This document shows, piece after piece, positions 1-7,969 of a DNA stretch of 64,000 bases. The position numbers and the translations under genes were made by a program. The DNA comes from Agrobacterium sp. AGB01 (GTDB lineage Bacteria; Pseudomonadota; Alphaproteobacteria; Rhizobiales; Rhizobiaceae), in NCBI RefSeq assembly GCF_014851585.1, contig NZ_JACVAB010000008.1, positions 124,001-188,000 of the forward strand, written 5' to 3'. How positions within the stretch are numbered: the first letter of the stretch is position 1; each line of letters opens with the position of its first letter. The notes beneath the pieces are model-generated. The model ran no database searches, was not told the DNA's origin, and saw only the letters and a program-made list of their open reading frames with translations.

Positions 1-725
1 CAGCCAGCGGCAAGGCTTTGCCAAAGGCCGGCCTATGGATGGAAAAGGTGCGCCAGATCTTCGGTTTCCTGTTTCTGGCAACCGCGCTGTGGCTGGCGAC
101 ACCGCTTATGCCGCAACCCCTCGTGTTGCTGGGCTGGGCCGTGCTGGCGCTGTCCTTCGGGGTGTTTGCCTTTACCGCCGCAAGCGGCACCACCGGTTCC
201 GGTTTCAGCGTGATCTCGCGTAGTGCCGGTCTGGCATCGATCATCTGGGCAGCCCTGCTATTTGTCGGTCTCGGCCTTGGTGCGAATGATCCGCTGGCGC
301 CGCTTAAGCCGCTGCTATCAGGTAATGGTCCGCAGGCCGTGGCCAGAATAGAGAAGTCGGACTTTGCCAAGGTCGGTTCGCTGGGGGATCTTCAAAACCG
401 TATCGCGTCTTCGCCGGGCAATGAGCCGACACTCGTTTATGTCACCGCCGACTGGTGCGTGACCTGCCGCACCATTGAACGTTCGCTGCTGACCAGTCCA
501 GACGTTGTCGACGCGCTTGGCAAGGTCAACCTTGTCAGTCTCGACCTGACGCAGCTAAACGACGACAAACAGGCCATGCTGTCGGCGCTTGGGGTTATCG
601 GTCCACCGACCATGGTCTTTCTCGACGCCAAACGCCGCGAACCGGCGGCAACCCGGCTGGTCGGCGAATTTTCCACCAGTGATCTGGCGGCCTCTGCCCG
701 CAAGGCACGGGAGGACAGTCTTTGA
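1..725 (+). CDS. dsbD: Thiol:disulfide interchange protein DsbD, C-terminal part (5' end outside window)
   Basis: The frame is open to the left edge (no start seen), so this is only the C-terminal part. Visible are the GKALPKAGLWM stretch typical of the last part of the DsbD membrane domain, three hydrophobic segments, and then a periplasmic thioredoxin-like gamma domain with a DWCVTC redox motif (first Cys codon at 456). DsbD carries electrons from cytoplasmic thioredoxin across the inner membrane to periplasmic DsbC/DsbG-type proteins. The three genes downstream are all periplasmic thioredoxin-fold proteins, which fits. A CcdA-thioredoxin fusion is the alternative name. Confidence 0.85.
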   Translation, partial: ASGKALPKAGLWMEKVRQIFGFLFLATALWLATPLMPQPLVLLGWAVLALSFGVFAFTAASGTTGSGFSVISRSAGLASIIWAALLFVGLGLGANDPLAPLKPLLSGNGPQAVARIEKSDFAKVGSLGDLQNRIASSPGNEPTLVYVTADWCVTCRTIERSLLTSPDVVDALGKVNLVSLDLTQLNDDKQAMLSALGVIGPPTMVFLDAKRREPAATRLVGEFSTSDLAASARKAREDSL

Positions 726-776
726 ACAGACGTCATCAGCACGTAAATCAGCGCTTAACGCGGAAGGAGAATTCCG

Positions 777-1388
777 ATGTTGTCACGTCGTGATGTCTTG
801 GCAGTCGGGCTTGCGACTGTCGCAGGTCTGACTTTGTTTAGCGCAGACGATAGCGCCGCTGCGCAAATGAGCACGAAGGAGATATTCTTTGACAAGGATG
901 CACCGGTGCTTGGCAACCCCAAGGGTTCGGTGACGGTGGTCGAATATTTCGACTATCAGTGCCCCTATTGCAAAAGCTCACATGCCGCCTTGAAAAAGGT
1001 GGTGGCCGCCGATGGCGATGTGCGGCTGGTGCTGAAAGACTGGCCGATCCTCGGCGATGCCTCGGTTTTTGCCGCGCAGGCGGTGCTGGGGGCAGCACAG
1101 ATTGGCCACTATGAACCGGCCATGGAAGCGCTGATGAAAACCAGAGGACGCCTGTCGCAAAGTCAGGTTGAAAAGGCACTGGCCGGTGTGGGCCTGACGA
1201 TGGAAATGCTGTCTGCCGCCGTCAATGAAAACAACAGCAAGATCTCCGCATTGCTGGATCGTAATTACAGCCAGGCCCTGTCGTTCAATTTTGTCGGCAC
1301 GCCATCCTTTGTCATTGGCAAGGATGTCTATCCCGGTGTTCTCAGTGAAAAGGCACTGAAAGACGCCATCAAACTGGCGCGTGCCTGA
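777..1388 (+). CDS. DsbA-family periplasmic thiol-disulfide oxidoreductase (CPYC)
   Basis: This 203-aa protein starts with an SRRDVL sequence and a hydrophobic segment, a signal peptide that resembles a Tat or Sec signal. The thioredoxin fold carries C62-P-Y-C65 and a cis-Pro loop (GTPSF) near residue 175. Its length and layout match the DsbA/ScsC-like family (also called Com1-like). A strong ribosome-binding site (aaggaga) precedes the ATG. It lies 51 bp after dsbD and 49 bp before dsbG, so the three are probably one transcript. It is expected to shuffle or reduce disulfides in the periplasm with DsbD as electron donor; the exact direction is inferred. Confidence 0.85.
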   Translation: MLSRRDVLAVGLATVAGLTLFSADDSAAAQMSTKEIFFDKDAPVLGNPKGSVTVVEYFDYQCPYCKSSHAALKKVVAADGDVRLVLKDWPILGDASVFAAQAVLGAAQIGHYEPAMEALMKTRGRLSQSQVEKALAGVGLTMEMLSAAVNENNSKISALLDRNYSQALSFNFVGTPSFVIGKDVYPGVLSEKALKDAIKLARA

Positions 1389-1437
1389 GCCATGACTGGC
1401 CGCACGCCCCATACTCCAAATCTTGAAAGTAACGTCC

Positions 1438-2223
1438 ATGTCCCGTTTCTCCCTTACCCGCCATCTCATTGCTGTCACCTGCGCGCTTGGCCTCTTGTCA
1501 GCCCTGCCCGCCCGTGCCGAAGACAAGGCGGATCTACCGCCAATCCTGCGCACCATTGAGGGTCAGGGCATCACCATCCTCGGTGAAATGAAGGTGCCGG
1601 GCGGCCTGCGGGCCTTTGCCGCCAAGGCCGGTTCACAGCCGCTTGCCATTTATCTGACGCCAGACAATGAACATGTGGTGGTTGGCACGCTGGTTGATGG
1701 TTCCGGTCAGGACATGGCCGAAACGCAGCTGAAGGAAATGGTCGAAAAGCCGATCATGGAAGATGGCTGGAAACAGCTGGAACAATCCGCCTGGGTGGCG
1801 GATGGCAAGGCCGATGCACCGCGCATTGTTTATACCTTCACCGACCCCAACTGCCCCTACTGCAACAAGTTCTGGCAGGCCGCACGGCCATGGATCGATA
1901 GCGGTAAGGTGCAACTGCGCCACATCATGGTTGGTGTGATCCGGCAGGATTCGCCGGCCAAGGCAGCCGCCATTCTCGAGGCCAAGTCGCCATCTGAGGC
2001 GCTGACGGAAAATGAGCTGAAGCACAAAAGTGGCGGCATCAAAGCCCTGTCGAAGATCAGTGACAAGAGTACCGCGAGCCTCAACAGCAATGCCGAGTTG
2101 ATGACCAGCCTTGGTTTTAACGGTACGCCGGCCATTGTGTTCAAGAAGGATGATGGCAGCATCGGCACCGTTTCCGGCCTGCCCGAAGATGGCGCGTTAA
2201 AGATGGTTCTGGGGCCCAAATGA
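1438..2223 (+). CDS. dsbG: Thiol:disulfide interchange protein DsbG/DsbC-like isomerase
   Basis: This 261-aa protein has a cleavable signal peptide (cut after PARA), an N-terminal dimerisation-type region of about 100 residues, and a thioredoxin domain with C139-P-Y-C142. The FTDPNCPYC context is typical of DsbG/DsbC. A TTG 15 bp upstream keeps the frame open, but the ATG at 1438 gives a normal signal peptide. DsbG protects single cysteines in periplasmic proteins and isomerises wrong disulfides; it is kept reduced by DsbD, whose gene lies two genes upstream. DsbC is the alternative assignment. Confidence 0.8.
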   Translation: MSRFSLTRHLIAVTCALGLLSALPARAEDKADLPPILRTIEGQGITILGEMKVPGGLRAFAAKAGSQPLAIYLTPDNEHVVVGTLVDGSGQDMAETQLKEMVEKPIMEDGWKQLEQSAWVADGKADAPRIVYTFTDPNCPYCNKFWQAARPWIDSGKVQLRHIMVGVIRQDSPAKAAAILEAKSPSEALTENELKHKSGGIKALSKISDKSTASLNSNAELMTSLGFNGTPAIVFKKDDGSIGTVSGLPEDGALKMVLGPK

Positions 2224-2350
2224 ATTTATAGGACGAAAGTGACGTGATGACTGAAGTCCGTTGGATAAGGCCATCAAGTGGCTTTATTCATCGCACAACT
2301 TTAGGTCATAGATAGCTTTGAAAACATCATATTTGAGCAGGTCAGGACAG

Positions 2351-2992
2351 ATGAACATGAATATAGCAGCGGGTCATATTTCGCGTCGGTTGGTGTTGGG
2401 TGCCTGCCTTGCCCTTGGTCTGGCAGCCCCAGTGTTGGCACAAGGCAGCGATGATGCCGTTTTGAAAAGTCTGCTGCCCGACAGCTATATCGGCGCGGAC
2501 AGTGCACCGGTGTCGCTGATTGTCTATTCCTCGCCAACCTGCAGCCACTGCGTTGATTTCCACGCCAATGAACTGCCGAAGCTGCAGGAAAAGTTTGTCA
2601 GCACGGGCAAGCTGAAAATCGCCTACCGCCCCTTCATGCGCAACTCGCTGGATGCGGTCATTTTCATGCTGGCGCATTCGCGCGGTGCAGACAAGTTCGA
2701 TGAGACCGTCTCGACCTATATGAACAAGTTTGACGAGCTGGCCGCCGCACAGGACACGGAACAGGCGGTAAGGTCGATTGCCGAGGGAATGGGCATCGAC
2801 AAGGCCGGTTTTGACAAGGCCGTGGCCGACCAGCCCTATTTCGACCAGCTGAATGCAGCCACCAAACAGGCGCAGGAAGAGTTCAAGGTGGCGGGCACGC
2901 CGACCTTTTTCCTTGACGGTAAACAGCTGGAGATTGCCAGCAGCTTTGAGGAAGTGGGAACTGCCGTGGAAGCGGCCCTGCCGAAGCCCTGA
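2351..2992 (+). CDS. DsbA-family thioredoxin-fold protein (CSHC)
   Basis: This 213-aa protein carries a twin-arginine-like SRRLVLGACLALGL signal. Its thioredoxin domain has C64-S-H-C67 in a SPTCSHC context and a GTPTFFLDG cis-Pro loop near the C terminus. It belongs to the DsbA/Com1 group with an alpha-helical insertion. The start at 2351 is preferred to an upstream in-frame TTG (2318), because the signal peptide then begins normally. A 127-bp gap separates it from dsbG, so it may have its own promoter. The CSHC motif differs from the CPYC of the first DsbA-like protein, suggesting a different redox potential or partner. Confidence 0.8.
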   Translation: MNMNIAAGHISRRLVLGACLALGLAAPVLAQGSDDAVLKSLLPDSYIGADSAPVSLIVYSSPTCSHCVDFHANELPKLQEKFVSTGKLKIAYRPFMRNSLDAVIFMLAHSRGADKFDETVSTYMNKFDELAAAQDTEQAVRSIAEGMGIDKAGFDKAVADQPYFDQLNAATKQAQEEFKVAGTPTFFLDGKQLEIASSFEEVGTAVEAALPKP

Positions 2993-3060
2993 TCTCGCGC
3001 TCTCAGCGTGATCAAAGAGCCCATCATCGCGGGATTGATTGCCAAAACGACAAATATCCA

Positions 3061-3084
3061 GCCGCCCTTATGGCGGCCGGTTTA
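3061..3084 (+). terminator. Hairpin terminator after the dsb cluster
   Basis: A GCCGCC stem pairs with GGCGGC across a 5-nt loop and is followed by cggttta. It lies 68 bp after the last dsb-type stop codon. The T tract is short. Confidence 0.4.
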
Positions 3085-3130
3085 TATCCAGTCATGTTGC
3101 AAGTGACCAACAGGGTCGGCCCACCGGCAA

Positions 3131-3391
3131 CTATGCGTGGTTTCGCCGTGATGGTGGCGTCAGGTTTGCTTCGCCCGCGGCAAGCATGAACCGCTCACGC
3201 GCTTCTTCAGCTGATTTTCTGCCATCCAGTGCGGCGCGGCAAAAACGCCGGGCCTCGACATAGGCCGGTCCGCGTGCATCCGGCCATTCATTGGTCAGAA
3301 TGGCAAGAGCGGAATATGGGCCATGGACAGTCTGTGTGCCACTATGCGGTGTTTTCACTTCGATTGGGTTGCCCCAAGATAATGTCGGCAT
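3131..3391 (-). CDS. DUF982 domain-containing protein
   Basis: This 86-aa protein matches the DUF982 family, which is almost confined to Rhizobiales. It shows the GPYSALAIL...EWPDARGPAYVEARRFCRAALDGRKSAEEARERFMLAA signature pattern in order (broken by a short linker). Function is unknown. It stands alone, preceded by a consensus EcfG promoter (3442-3418), so it probably belongs to the general stress regulon. The ribosome-binding site GGAGGAGG lies in the loop of a short hairpin (TGTTC/GAACA) directly before the ATG, which might affect translation. Confidence 0.8.
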   Translation of the reverse strand: MPTLSWGNPIEVKTPHSGTQTVHGPYSALAILTNEWPDARGPAYVEARRFCRAALDGRKSAEEARERFMLAAGEANLTPPSRRNHA

Positions 3392-3417
3392 CTGTTCCTC
3401 CTCCAGAACAAGCCTAA

Positions 3418-3442
3418 AACGGGGCGGACCGAAAAAGGTTCC
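3418..3442 (-). promoter_or_regulatory. EcfG-type general stress promoter for the DUF982 gene
   Basis: Read on the minus strand this is GGAAC, 16 bases, CGTT, the published consensus of the alphaproteobacterial EcfG sigma factor. The -10 element ends 27 bp before the start codon at 3391, giving a leader of about 20 nt. Confidence 0.75.
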
Positions 3443-3485
3443 GTCCTTTAGCGAGACTATTCTAGCCTCGAGAAACGATTTCGTT

Positions 3486-3513
3486 AAGCCCCTTCTAATA
3501 GGGCTTTGTTTTT
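3486..3513 (+). terminator. Rho-independent terminator, plus strand, no obvious gene upstream
   Basis: AAGCCC pairs with GGGCTT across a 9-nt loop and is followed by TGTTTTT. No plus-strand gene lies in the 490 bp before it, so it may end an unannotated transcript or limit antisense transcription toward the gene at 3654. Confidence 0.4.
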
Positions 3514-3653
3514 ATGGTTTCCGGTCGAATTTTCAGGGTGTTTTTGGGCGCTTATCAGGCCAAGACGGACCAAACTTTCGGCGGTTGCGCTGATCGCCTC
3601 TTCCCGCGAACGCGGTGCCCACTAAGCCATTTGTCATGGTGGCTGTCCGCTCA

Positions 3654-4274
3654 TCAATGTCGGTTCATCCACAGTTGTGCAAGTTCAAAGAAGGTCTTGG
3701 ATGGTCGACCACCTGTGGCATCTGGCGAGGTTTCATTGTCTGTGGAACTGAACGACTTTCTAATGTCCAGCGCACCGGAAGACGCTTGCTGACAGATGAA
3801 AATTGCAGATTGCCGATCTCCGGCGGAGATCCGCTCAATCACTTGCGTGATATGATAGCGATAGGGTTGGTTTGGTGCCTCGGCTGCTATCGCATCGTTG
3901 AGACTATAACCACTCCACAGGCCGGTCTGGCCTTGGCAACGTGCCGCAAGTTCGAGCATTTTGATGGCGACCGTGTCATGCCCGTCTGTGTCTGCCATCG
4001 TTAAGTGCATCAATGCCGGTGTGTCGCACGTAAATGCACCACTAAAATGGAAGCTGGCGGGCATTTTTTCATTGCCTGATATTTGGAGGATCGACCAGAG
4101 CAGCTGATCCCAGACAACAGGTTTAGCCCGGAACTCGATAATGCCTTTTGAGCCGCGGCGCGGATGCACCGCAAGCACCGAACCACCAAGACGCTTCACG
4201 AGGGTGTCGCGCTTTACCGACCATCCCGAACCTTTTGCCACTGCACGCACAGCGGAATTCAAATCATCTTTCAT
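3654..4274 (-). CDS. Hypothetical protein, 206 aa
   Basis: I do not recognise the family. The protein is soluble, with no signal peptide or membrane segment, and mixed alpha/beta in character. It has a basic N-terminal 40 residues (VKRDTLVKRLGGSVLAVHPRR) and two CxxxA-type cysteines in the last third. The coding frame has the codon bias of its neighbours. It lies just downstream of the VOC gene on the same strand (15-bp gap) and is probably co-transcribed with it. Confidence 0.6.
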   Translation of the reverse strand: MKDDLNSAVRAVAKGSGWSVKRDTLVKRLGGSVLAVHPRRGSKGIIEFRAKPVVWDQLLWSILQISGNEKMPASFHFSGAFTCDTPALMHLTMADTDGHDTVAIKMLELAARCQGQTGLWSGYSLNDAIAAEAPNQPYRYHITQVIERISAGDRQSAIFICQQASSGALDIRKSFSSTDNETSPDATGGRPSKTFFELAQLWMNRH

Positions 4275-4289
4275 AGAGGTTGGTCTATC

Positions 4290-4664
4290 TCACTTCTTTG
4301 CCGGTGTGCGGGCGGTCAGCTTGTTGCCGTCGGGGTCGCGCAGGTAAGCGACGAAAGCGCCGTTGGGTCGTTCTGTGGGTGGCGTTTCAATGGAGGTGCC
4401 GCCATTGGCGACACCCGCATCATGCCATGCCTGGACATTGTCTGCTGTGGCTGCCGCAATGCCGATGGTGCCGCCATTGGCGGCTGTTGCCGGTTTGCCG
4501 TCAATCGGTGTGGTGATCATCAACCGGCTACCGTCATGCAGATATATCAGGCGACCTCTGGCATCCATCTCGCCCGGTTTGCCGCCCAGTGCCGTGAATG
4601 TCGCGTCGTAGAAACGTCTGGCCTGTTCCAGGTCATTGCTGCCAATCATGATGTGGGTAAACAT
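4290..4664 (-). CDS. VOC family (glyoxalase/bleomycin-resistance fold) protein
   Basis: This 124-aa protein is a single vicinal-oxygen-chelate module pair. It begins MFTHIMIGSNDLEQARRFYDA, has the central paired beta-alpha repeat, and ends with the typical YLRDPDGNKL. This matches small VOC proteins of the lactoylglutathione-lyase/PhnB-like group. The metal ligands His4 and the acidic residue expected in the second module are present or plausible. The substrate cannot be told from sequence. It probably heads a two-gene unit with the hypothetical gene at 3654. Confidence 0.8.
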   Translation of the reverse strand: MFTHIMIGSNDLEQARRFYDATFTALGGKPGEMDARGRLIYLHDGSRLMITTPIDGKPATAANGGTIGIAAATADNVQAWHDAGVANGGTSIETPPTERPNGAFVAYLRDPDGNKLTARTPAKK

Positions 4665-4863
4665 GTCTCATCTCCGTTGAGCAGCCCGGCGGGCGTGGTG
4701 TGGGGCAACCGCAGTTGACCATGAATTCATTGCGAAAAACTGCATGGTGACACTGGTTTTGGGGTGTTCGCGCGGGGGCAGAATAGGCGGTTTTGCGCTG
4801 GCTGCAATATGCTGATGGTGCGATATTGTGGCCATTGTCACAGGCGGGATTTCGCTGGAGATA

Positions 4864-5760
4864 TCAGGTGTTGGTGTCGGGCTGATGCGGCTGCCCCTGC
4901 GTTATCAGCCAGCGCTCAAACGCCTTGGCGTCGCGAAAATTGCTGCTATCGGGTGCGACCAGCACATGGAAGTCATCCATTGTCAGGGGCATGTCGGCAA
5001 ACAGTTGCACCAGCCTGCCAGCCGCGACATCTGCCGCTACAAGCGCGCTTGGGCCCATGGCGATGCCTGCGCCGTCGACTGCCGCCTGAATGGAATGATA
5101 GAGCGGTTCAAAGCGCAGCTGCGCCTTGCCACTGAGGCCGGGTTGCCTTGCCCGGTCCAGCCAGCGTTGCCAGAGGTCTGGAACGGATTCTGCATGTAGA
5201 AGTGTGTGGTTTTTCAGGTCTTGAACCTGATGCAGAGGCATGGACGACAGTAGCTGCGGGCTTGCCACCGGCAGGCATGTTTCACTGAGAAAAGCCGTGC
5301 TGGATGCACCCAGTGCGCCGCGCCTGATGGCGACATCATGGTGATCGATGACCTTGTCCAGCGGCAGGATGGACGCAGCAAGGCGTATCTCGATCTCTGG
5401 ATGGAGCGCTGTAAAATCCGGCAATCGCGGAATGAGCCAGCGCATGGTGAAGGTCTGTGGTGCATTGATGCGCAGCACCCGGAGGTCCTGTCGGCCGGTC
5501 AGCTGTTGGCTGGCGGCCGCCAGCCCATCCAGCAGTTTCGTCGCTTCACCAAGAAATAGCCGGCCTTGCGCCGTCAGCACCACGCCGCGCCCTTCTTTCA
5601 TCAGAAGGCGCACGCCCAACCAGTCCTCGAGGATCTTGATCTGGCGGCTGATGGCGCCATGGGTCACGCCGAGTTCGTCCGCTGCATCGGTCAGGCTTTG
5701 GTGCCGACCGGCGCATTCAAAGGCTTTGACCGCATTTAATGGAGGGAGTGACCGACGCAT
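4864..5760 (-). CDS. LysR-family regulator, GcvA-like subgroup
   Basis: This 298-aa protein has an N-terminal winged helix-turn-helix (PPLNAVKAFECAGRHQSLTDAADELGVTHGAISRQI) of the GcvA/AmpR subgroup and a periplasmic-binding-protein-like effector domain. It is divergent from the GNAT acetyltransferase starting at 5853, with 92 bp between the start codons, so that gene is its most likely target together with its own promoter. The effector is unknown. Confidence 0.85.
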   Translation of the reverse strand: MRRSLPPLNAVKAFECAGRHQSLTDAADELGVTHGAISRQIKILEDWLGVRLLMKEGRGVVLTAQGRLFLGEATKLLDGLAAASQQLTGRQDLRVLRINAPQTFTMRWLIPRLPDFTALHPEIEIRLAASILPLDKVIDHHDVAIRRGALGASSTAFLSETCLPVASPQLLSSMPLHQVQDLKNHTLLHAESVPDLWQRWLDRARQPGLSGKAQLRFEPLYHSIQAAVDGAGIAMGPSALVAADVAAGRLVQLFADMPLTMDDFHVLVAPDSSNFRDAKAFERWLITQGQPHQPDTNT

Positions 5761-5852
5761 ATGTGAGATTTCCTGACAGGTTGGTCACGCTAACTCAATT
5801 GTCGGCTAAAAGGAAGATATGCAAAGTGGGGACCTCACAACGGATTTTCCAA

Positions 5853-6419
5853 ATGCAAATATCTGCCACACACGATCGGCAGCCGGTGATCCGGTTGCTG
5901 CAAGCTGCTGATTCCATGACAGAACTGACCACGCTGCTACACAGTGCCTATGGGCGGCTTGCCCGCATGGGGTTGCGTTATATGGCGACCCACCAGAGCG
6001 AGGACGTAACGCGTGAGCGCGTCAACCAGGGCACCTGCCTTGTGGCGGAAATGGACGGCAAGATTTGCGGCACCATCCTGTTTCGCAATGCGGCGCAGAC
6101 CACAGGCTGTGGCTGGTATGACCGGCCGGAGGTCGCGTCACTGGCGCAATTTGCCGTCGATCCCGCCCTTCAGGCGCATGGTATCGGATTGCGTCTTATG
6201 TTGGCCACCGAACAATTGGCGCGTGACAGCGGCGCGCAGGAGATCGCGCTCGACACCGCCGAACCTGCCACGCATCTGGTCGGCTGGTATGGCCGCCTGG
6301 GCTATCGGTTCGTGGAACATGCGCAGTGGTCGCATACCAATTATCGCAGCGTTATCATGAGCAAGATTTTGTCTGACCGGAGCTTGCTCACACCTGATCT
6401 GGCATCCGCTCAGTCATAG
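5853..6419 (+). CDS. GNAT family N-acetyltransferase
   Basis: This 188-aa protein has the GNAT core. The acetyl-CoA-binding motif A is seen as LAQFAVDPALQAHGIGLRLML (split by the usual Q/R-x-x-G-x-G/A pattern), and motif B has GWYGRLGYRFVEH. An upstream extension of the frame to 5739 overlaps the divergent LysR start and is rejected; GTG at 5826 is another option. The substrate is unknown. Divergent placement from a LysR gene suggests regulated expression. Confidence 0.8.
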   Translation: MQISATHDRQPVIRLLQAADSMTELTTLLHSAYGRLARMGLRYMATHQSEDVTRERVNQGTCLVAEMDGKICGTILFRNAAQTTGCGWYDRPEVASLAQFAVDPALQAHGIGLRLMLATEQLARDSGAQEIALDTAEPATHLVGWYGRLGYRFVEHAQWSHTNYRSVIMSKILSDRSLLTPDLASAQS

Positions 6420-6472
6420 GCTTTGAGAAAATCGATCAGTGCGCGCAAGGGCGGTCGCATCTGCCGCCGCTG
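6410..6472 (-). pseudogene. C-terminal remnant of a second LysR-type regulator
   Basis: The minus strand reads QRRQMRPPLRALIDFLKAYD followed by a stop, a characteristic LysR C terminus. There is no continuation into a LysR effector domain upstream (beyond 6472). It overlaps the last 10 bp of the GNAT gene. It appears to be the tail of a regulator whose body was deleted. Confidence 0.55.
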
Positions 6473-6550
6473 AACCCCTATTTCATCTTCAACCTGCCAA
6501 GCGAAATGCTGTTTGGCGGCATGACCGTGACAGGCTGGAACAACGGCTGA
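6458..6550 (+). pseudogene. C-terminal remnant of an unidentified gene
   Basis: The plus strand reads LPPLNPYFIFNLPSEMLF, then GGMTVTGWNNG and a stop, with coding-like composition but no start or upstream body. It begins exactly where the LysR tail ends. I cannot name the family. With the LysR tail it looks like the two ends of a former divergent pair joined by a deletion. Confidence 0.45.
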
Positions 6551-6566
6551 TACCCATACATGCAAA

Positions 6567-6595
6567 GCTTGAGCGTTGGCGAACAGCGCTCAAGC
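6567..6595. terminator. Hairpin between remnant and MFS gene
   Basis: GCTTGAGCG pairs perfectly with CGCTCAAGC across 11 nt. It lies 13 bp beyond the stop of the MFS gene (minus) and 16 bp after the remnant (plus), so it may serve either strand. There is no strong T tract. Confidence 0.4.
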
Positions 6596-6607
6596 CGTTG
6601 TGGTTTG

Positions 6608-7804
6608 CTATGGTTTTGCCGCGACAAAACCGTGGCGCTTTGCCACCGTTGCTAGCCCCAACGCAACAAGCAGCAGCGCAAAGATGGCCCAGGGAAATGA
6701 GGCCGGGCCGATATGATCAAGCAGCAGGCCGCCCACCAGACCACCACCAGCAATGCCGCAATTCCAAGCCGTCACGAACATGGCCTGCGCCATATCTGTC
6801 GCCTCACCCGCTGCCTTGGCCTGAGCGGTCTGGAACAGGGTTGGCGCAGCGCCGACGACACCGCCCCAGATAACCACGGCGACCAGAATGACTGATGGTG
6901 ACGTTGTTGCAAAGGCCAGCACGAGGGCAATGGTTGCAAATACCAGCAGGCTGCCAAGCACCATCACGCGCAGGTGTCGGTCGATGAATGTGCCTGCCAA
7001 CCACAGCCCGATTATACCAGCGACACCAAACAGCAAAAGCACGAGATCAACACGCGATGTTAGGCCCGAAGGCTGCAGGAAGGGTGCGATATAGGTGTAG
7101 AGAATGTTGTGAGCAACGACGAATATCAACATCGTCGACAGGATGGCAACAAGGCCTGGAAGCATCAAGACATGGCGAATGGACACATGTTTGCCATGCT
7201 GCTGGCCTGGGAAATCTGGCAGCACGACATAGGCTGACAGCACAAGTGCCAAGGCCAGTACACTCATGCCGCCAAAGGCCAGCCGCCAACCGAATATCGT
7301 GCCCAAGAATGTGCCAACGGGTAAGCCAAGGGAAAAGGCCAGCGGGCCGCCAATACCGGTAATGGCAATGGCCCGGCCGATGAGATGCGGCGGCGCAATA
7401 CGCGCTGCGTAACCGACCAGCAGCGCCCACACCATGCCCCCGAACATGCCCGCGAAAAACCGCGCAACCAGTGTCAGCCAATAGAGATCAGACACCGCCG
7501 TAACGGCGTTGACGATGATAAAACCGACCAATGCGCTGAGTAACAGCCCGCGTCGCGGCAAAGCCTGGGTCAGTGTCATCAAAGGAATGGCCGTCAGCAA
7601 AGAGCCAGCGGCGTAGGCGGTGACAAGTTGCCCGGACAGGCTGTCGGTTACGCCAAGCCCGGCGCTGATCTGCGGCAACAGGCCTGCGGGCATGACCTCC
7701 GTCATCAAGGTGACAAAACCTGCGCAGGCAAGCACCAGCAACTTGCCAAGCGGTAGACTGTGCGGCGGTGCGGCCGGCGATGCAGAGTTGGTTTGTGTCG
7801 TCAT
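6608..7804 (-). CDS. MFS transporter, DHA1/AraJ-like drug or sugar efflux permease
   Basis: This 398-aa protein has twelve predicted membrane segments. Conserved features are the N-terminal TEVMPAGLLPQIS segment typical of the AraJ/SotB/YdhP branch, RFFAGMFGGMVWALLVGY in TM4, and the motif-C-like GGPLAFSLGLPVGTFLG in TM5. Members export small molecules using the proton gradient; the substrate is not predictable. It is divergent from a LysR gene (start 7970), which probably regulates it. Confidence 0.85.
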   Translation of the reverse strand: MTTQTNSASPAAPPHSLPLGKLLVLACAGFVTLMTEVMPAGLLPQISAGLGVTDSLSGQLVTAYAAGSLLTAIPLMTLTQALPRRGLLLSALVGFIIVNAVTAVSDLYWLTLVARFFAGMFGGMVWALLVGYAARIAPPHLIGRAIAITGIGGPLAFSLGLPVGTFLGTIFGWRLAFGGMSVLALALVLSAYVVLPDFPGQQHGKHVSIRHVLMLPGLVAILSTMLIFVVAHNILYTYIAPFLQPSGLTSRVDLVLLLFGVAGIIGLWLAGTFIDRHLRVMVLGSLLVFATIALVLAFATTSPSVILVAVVIWGGVVGAAPTLFQTAQAKAAGEATDMAQAMFVTAWNCGIAGGGLVGGLLLDHIGPASFPWAIFALLLVALGLATVAKRHGFVAAKP

Positions 7805-7969
7805 GCGTTAGAGCCTTTCGAAATTTGGTGTCGGTCCATAACCATGCCGCAGATGGCCAAATCGGCACGAGCGATGGTTGCCGGTCAGCTGTAAAGGCTC
7901 GTCAGGCAAGGAAAAATTCTCTACAATTCACAACACTTTGGAATTTTTGTCGTGCATGGGAGATGAGTT

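Noticed and set aside
1423-1437. TTG start for DsbG at 1423
   Set aside because: ATG 1438 gives a standard signal peptide; the TTG has no better ribosome-binding site.
3420-3450. Hairpin GGACcGAA/TTCcGTCC as part of a structured RNA
   Set aside because: The same bases are explained by the EcfG promoter elements of the DUF982 gene on the other strand.
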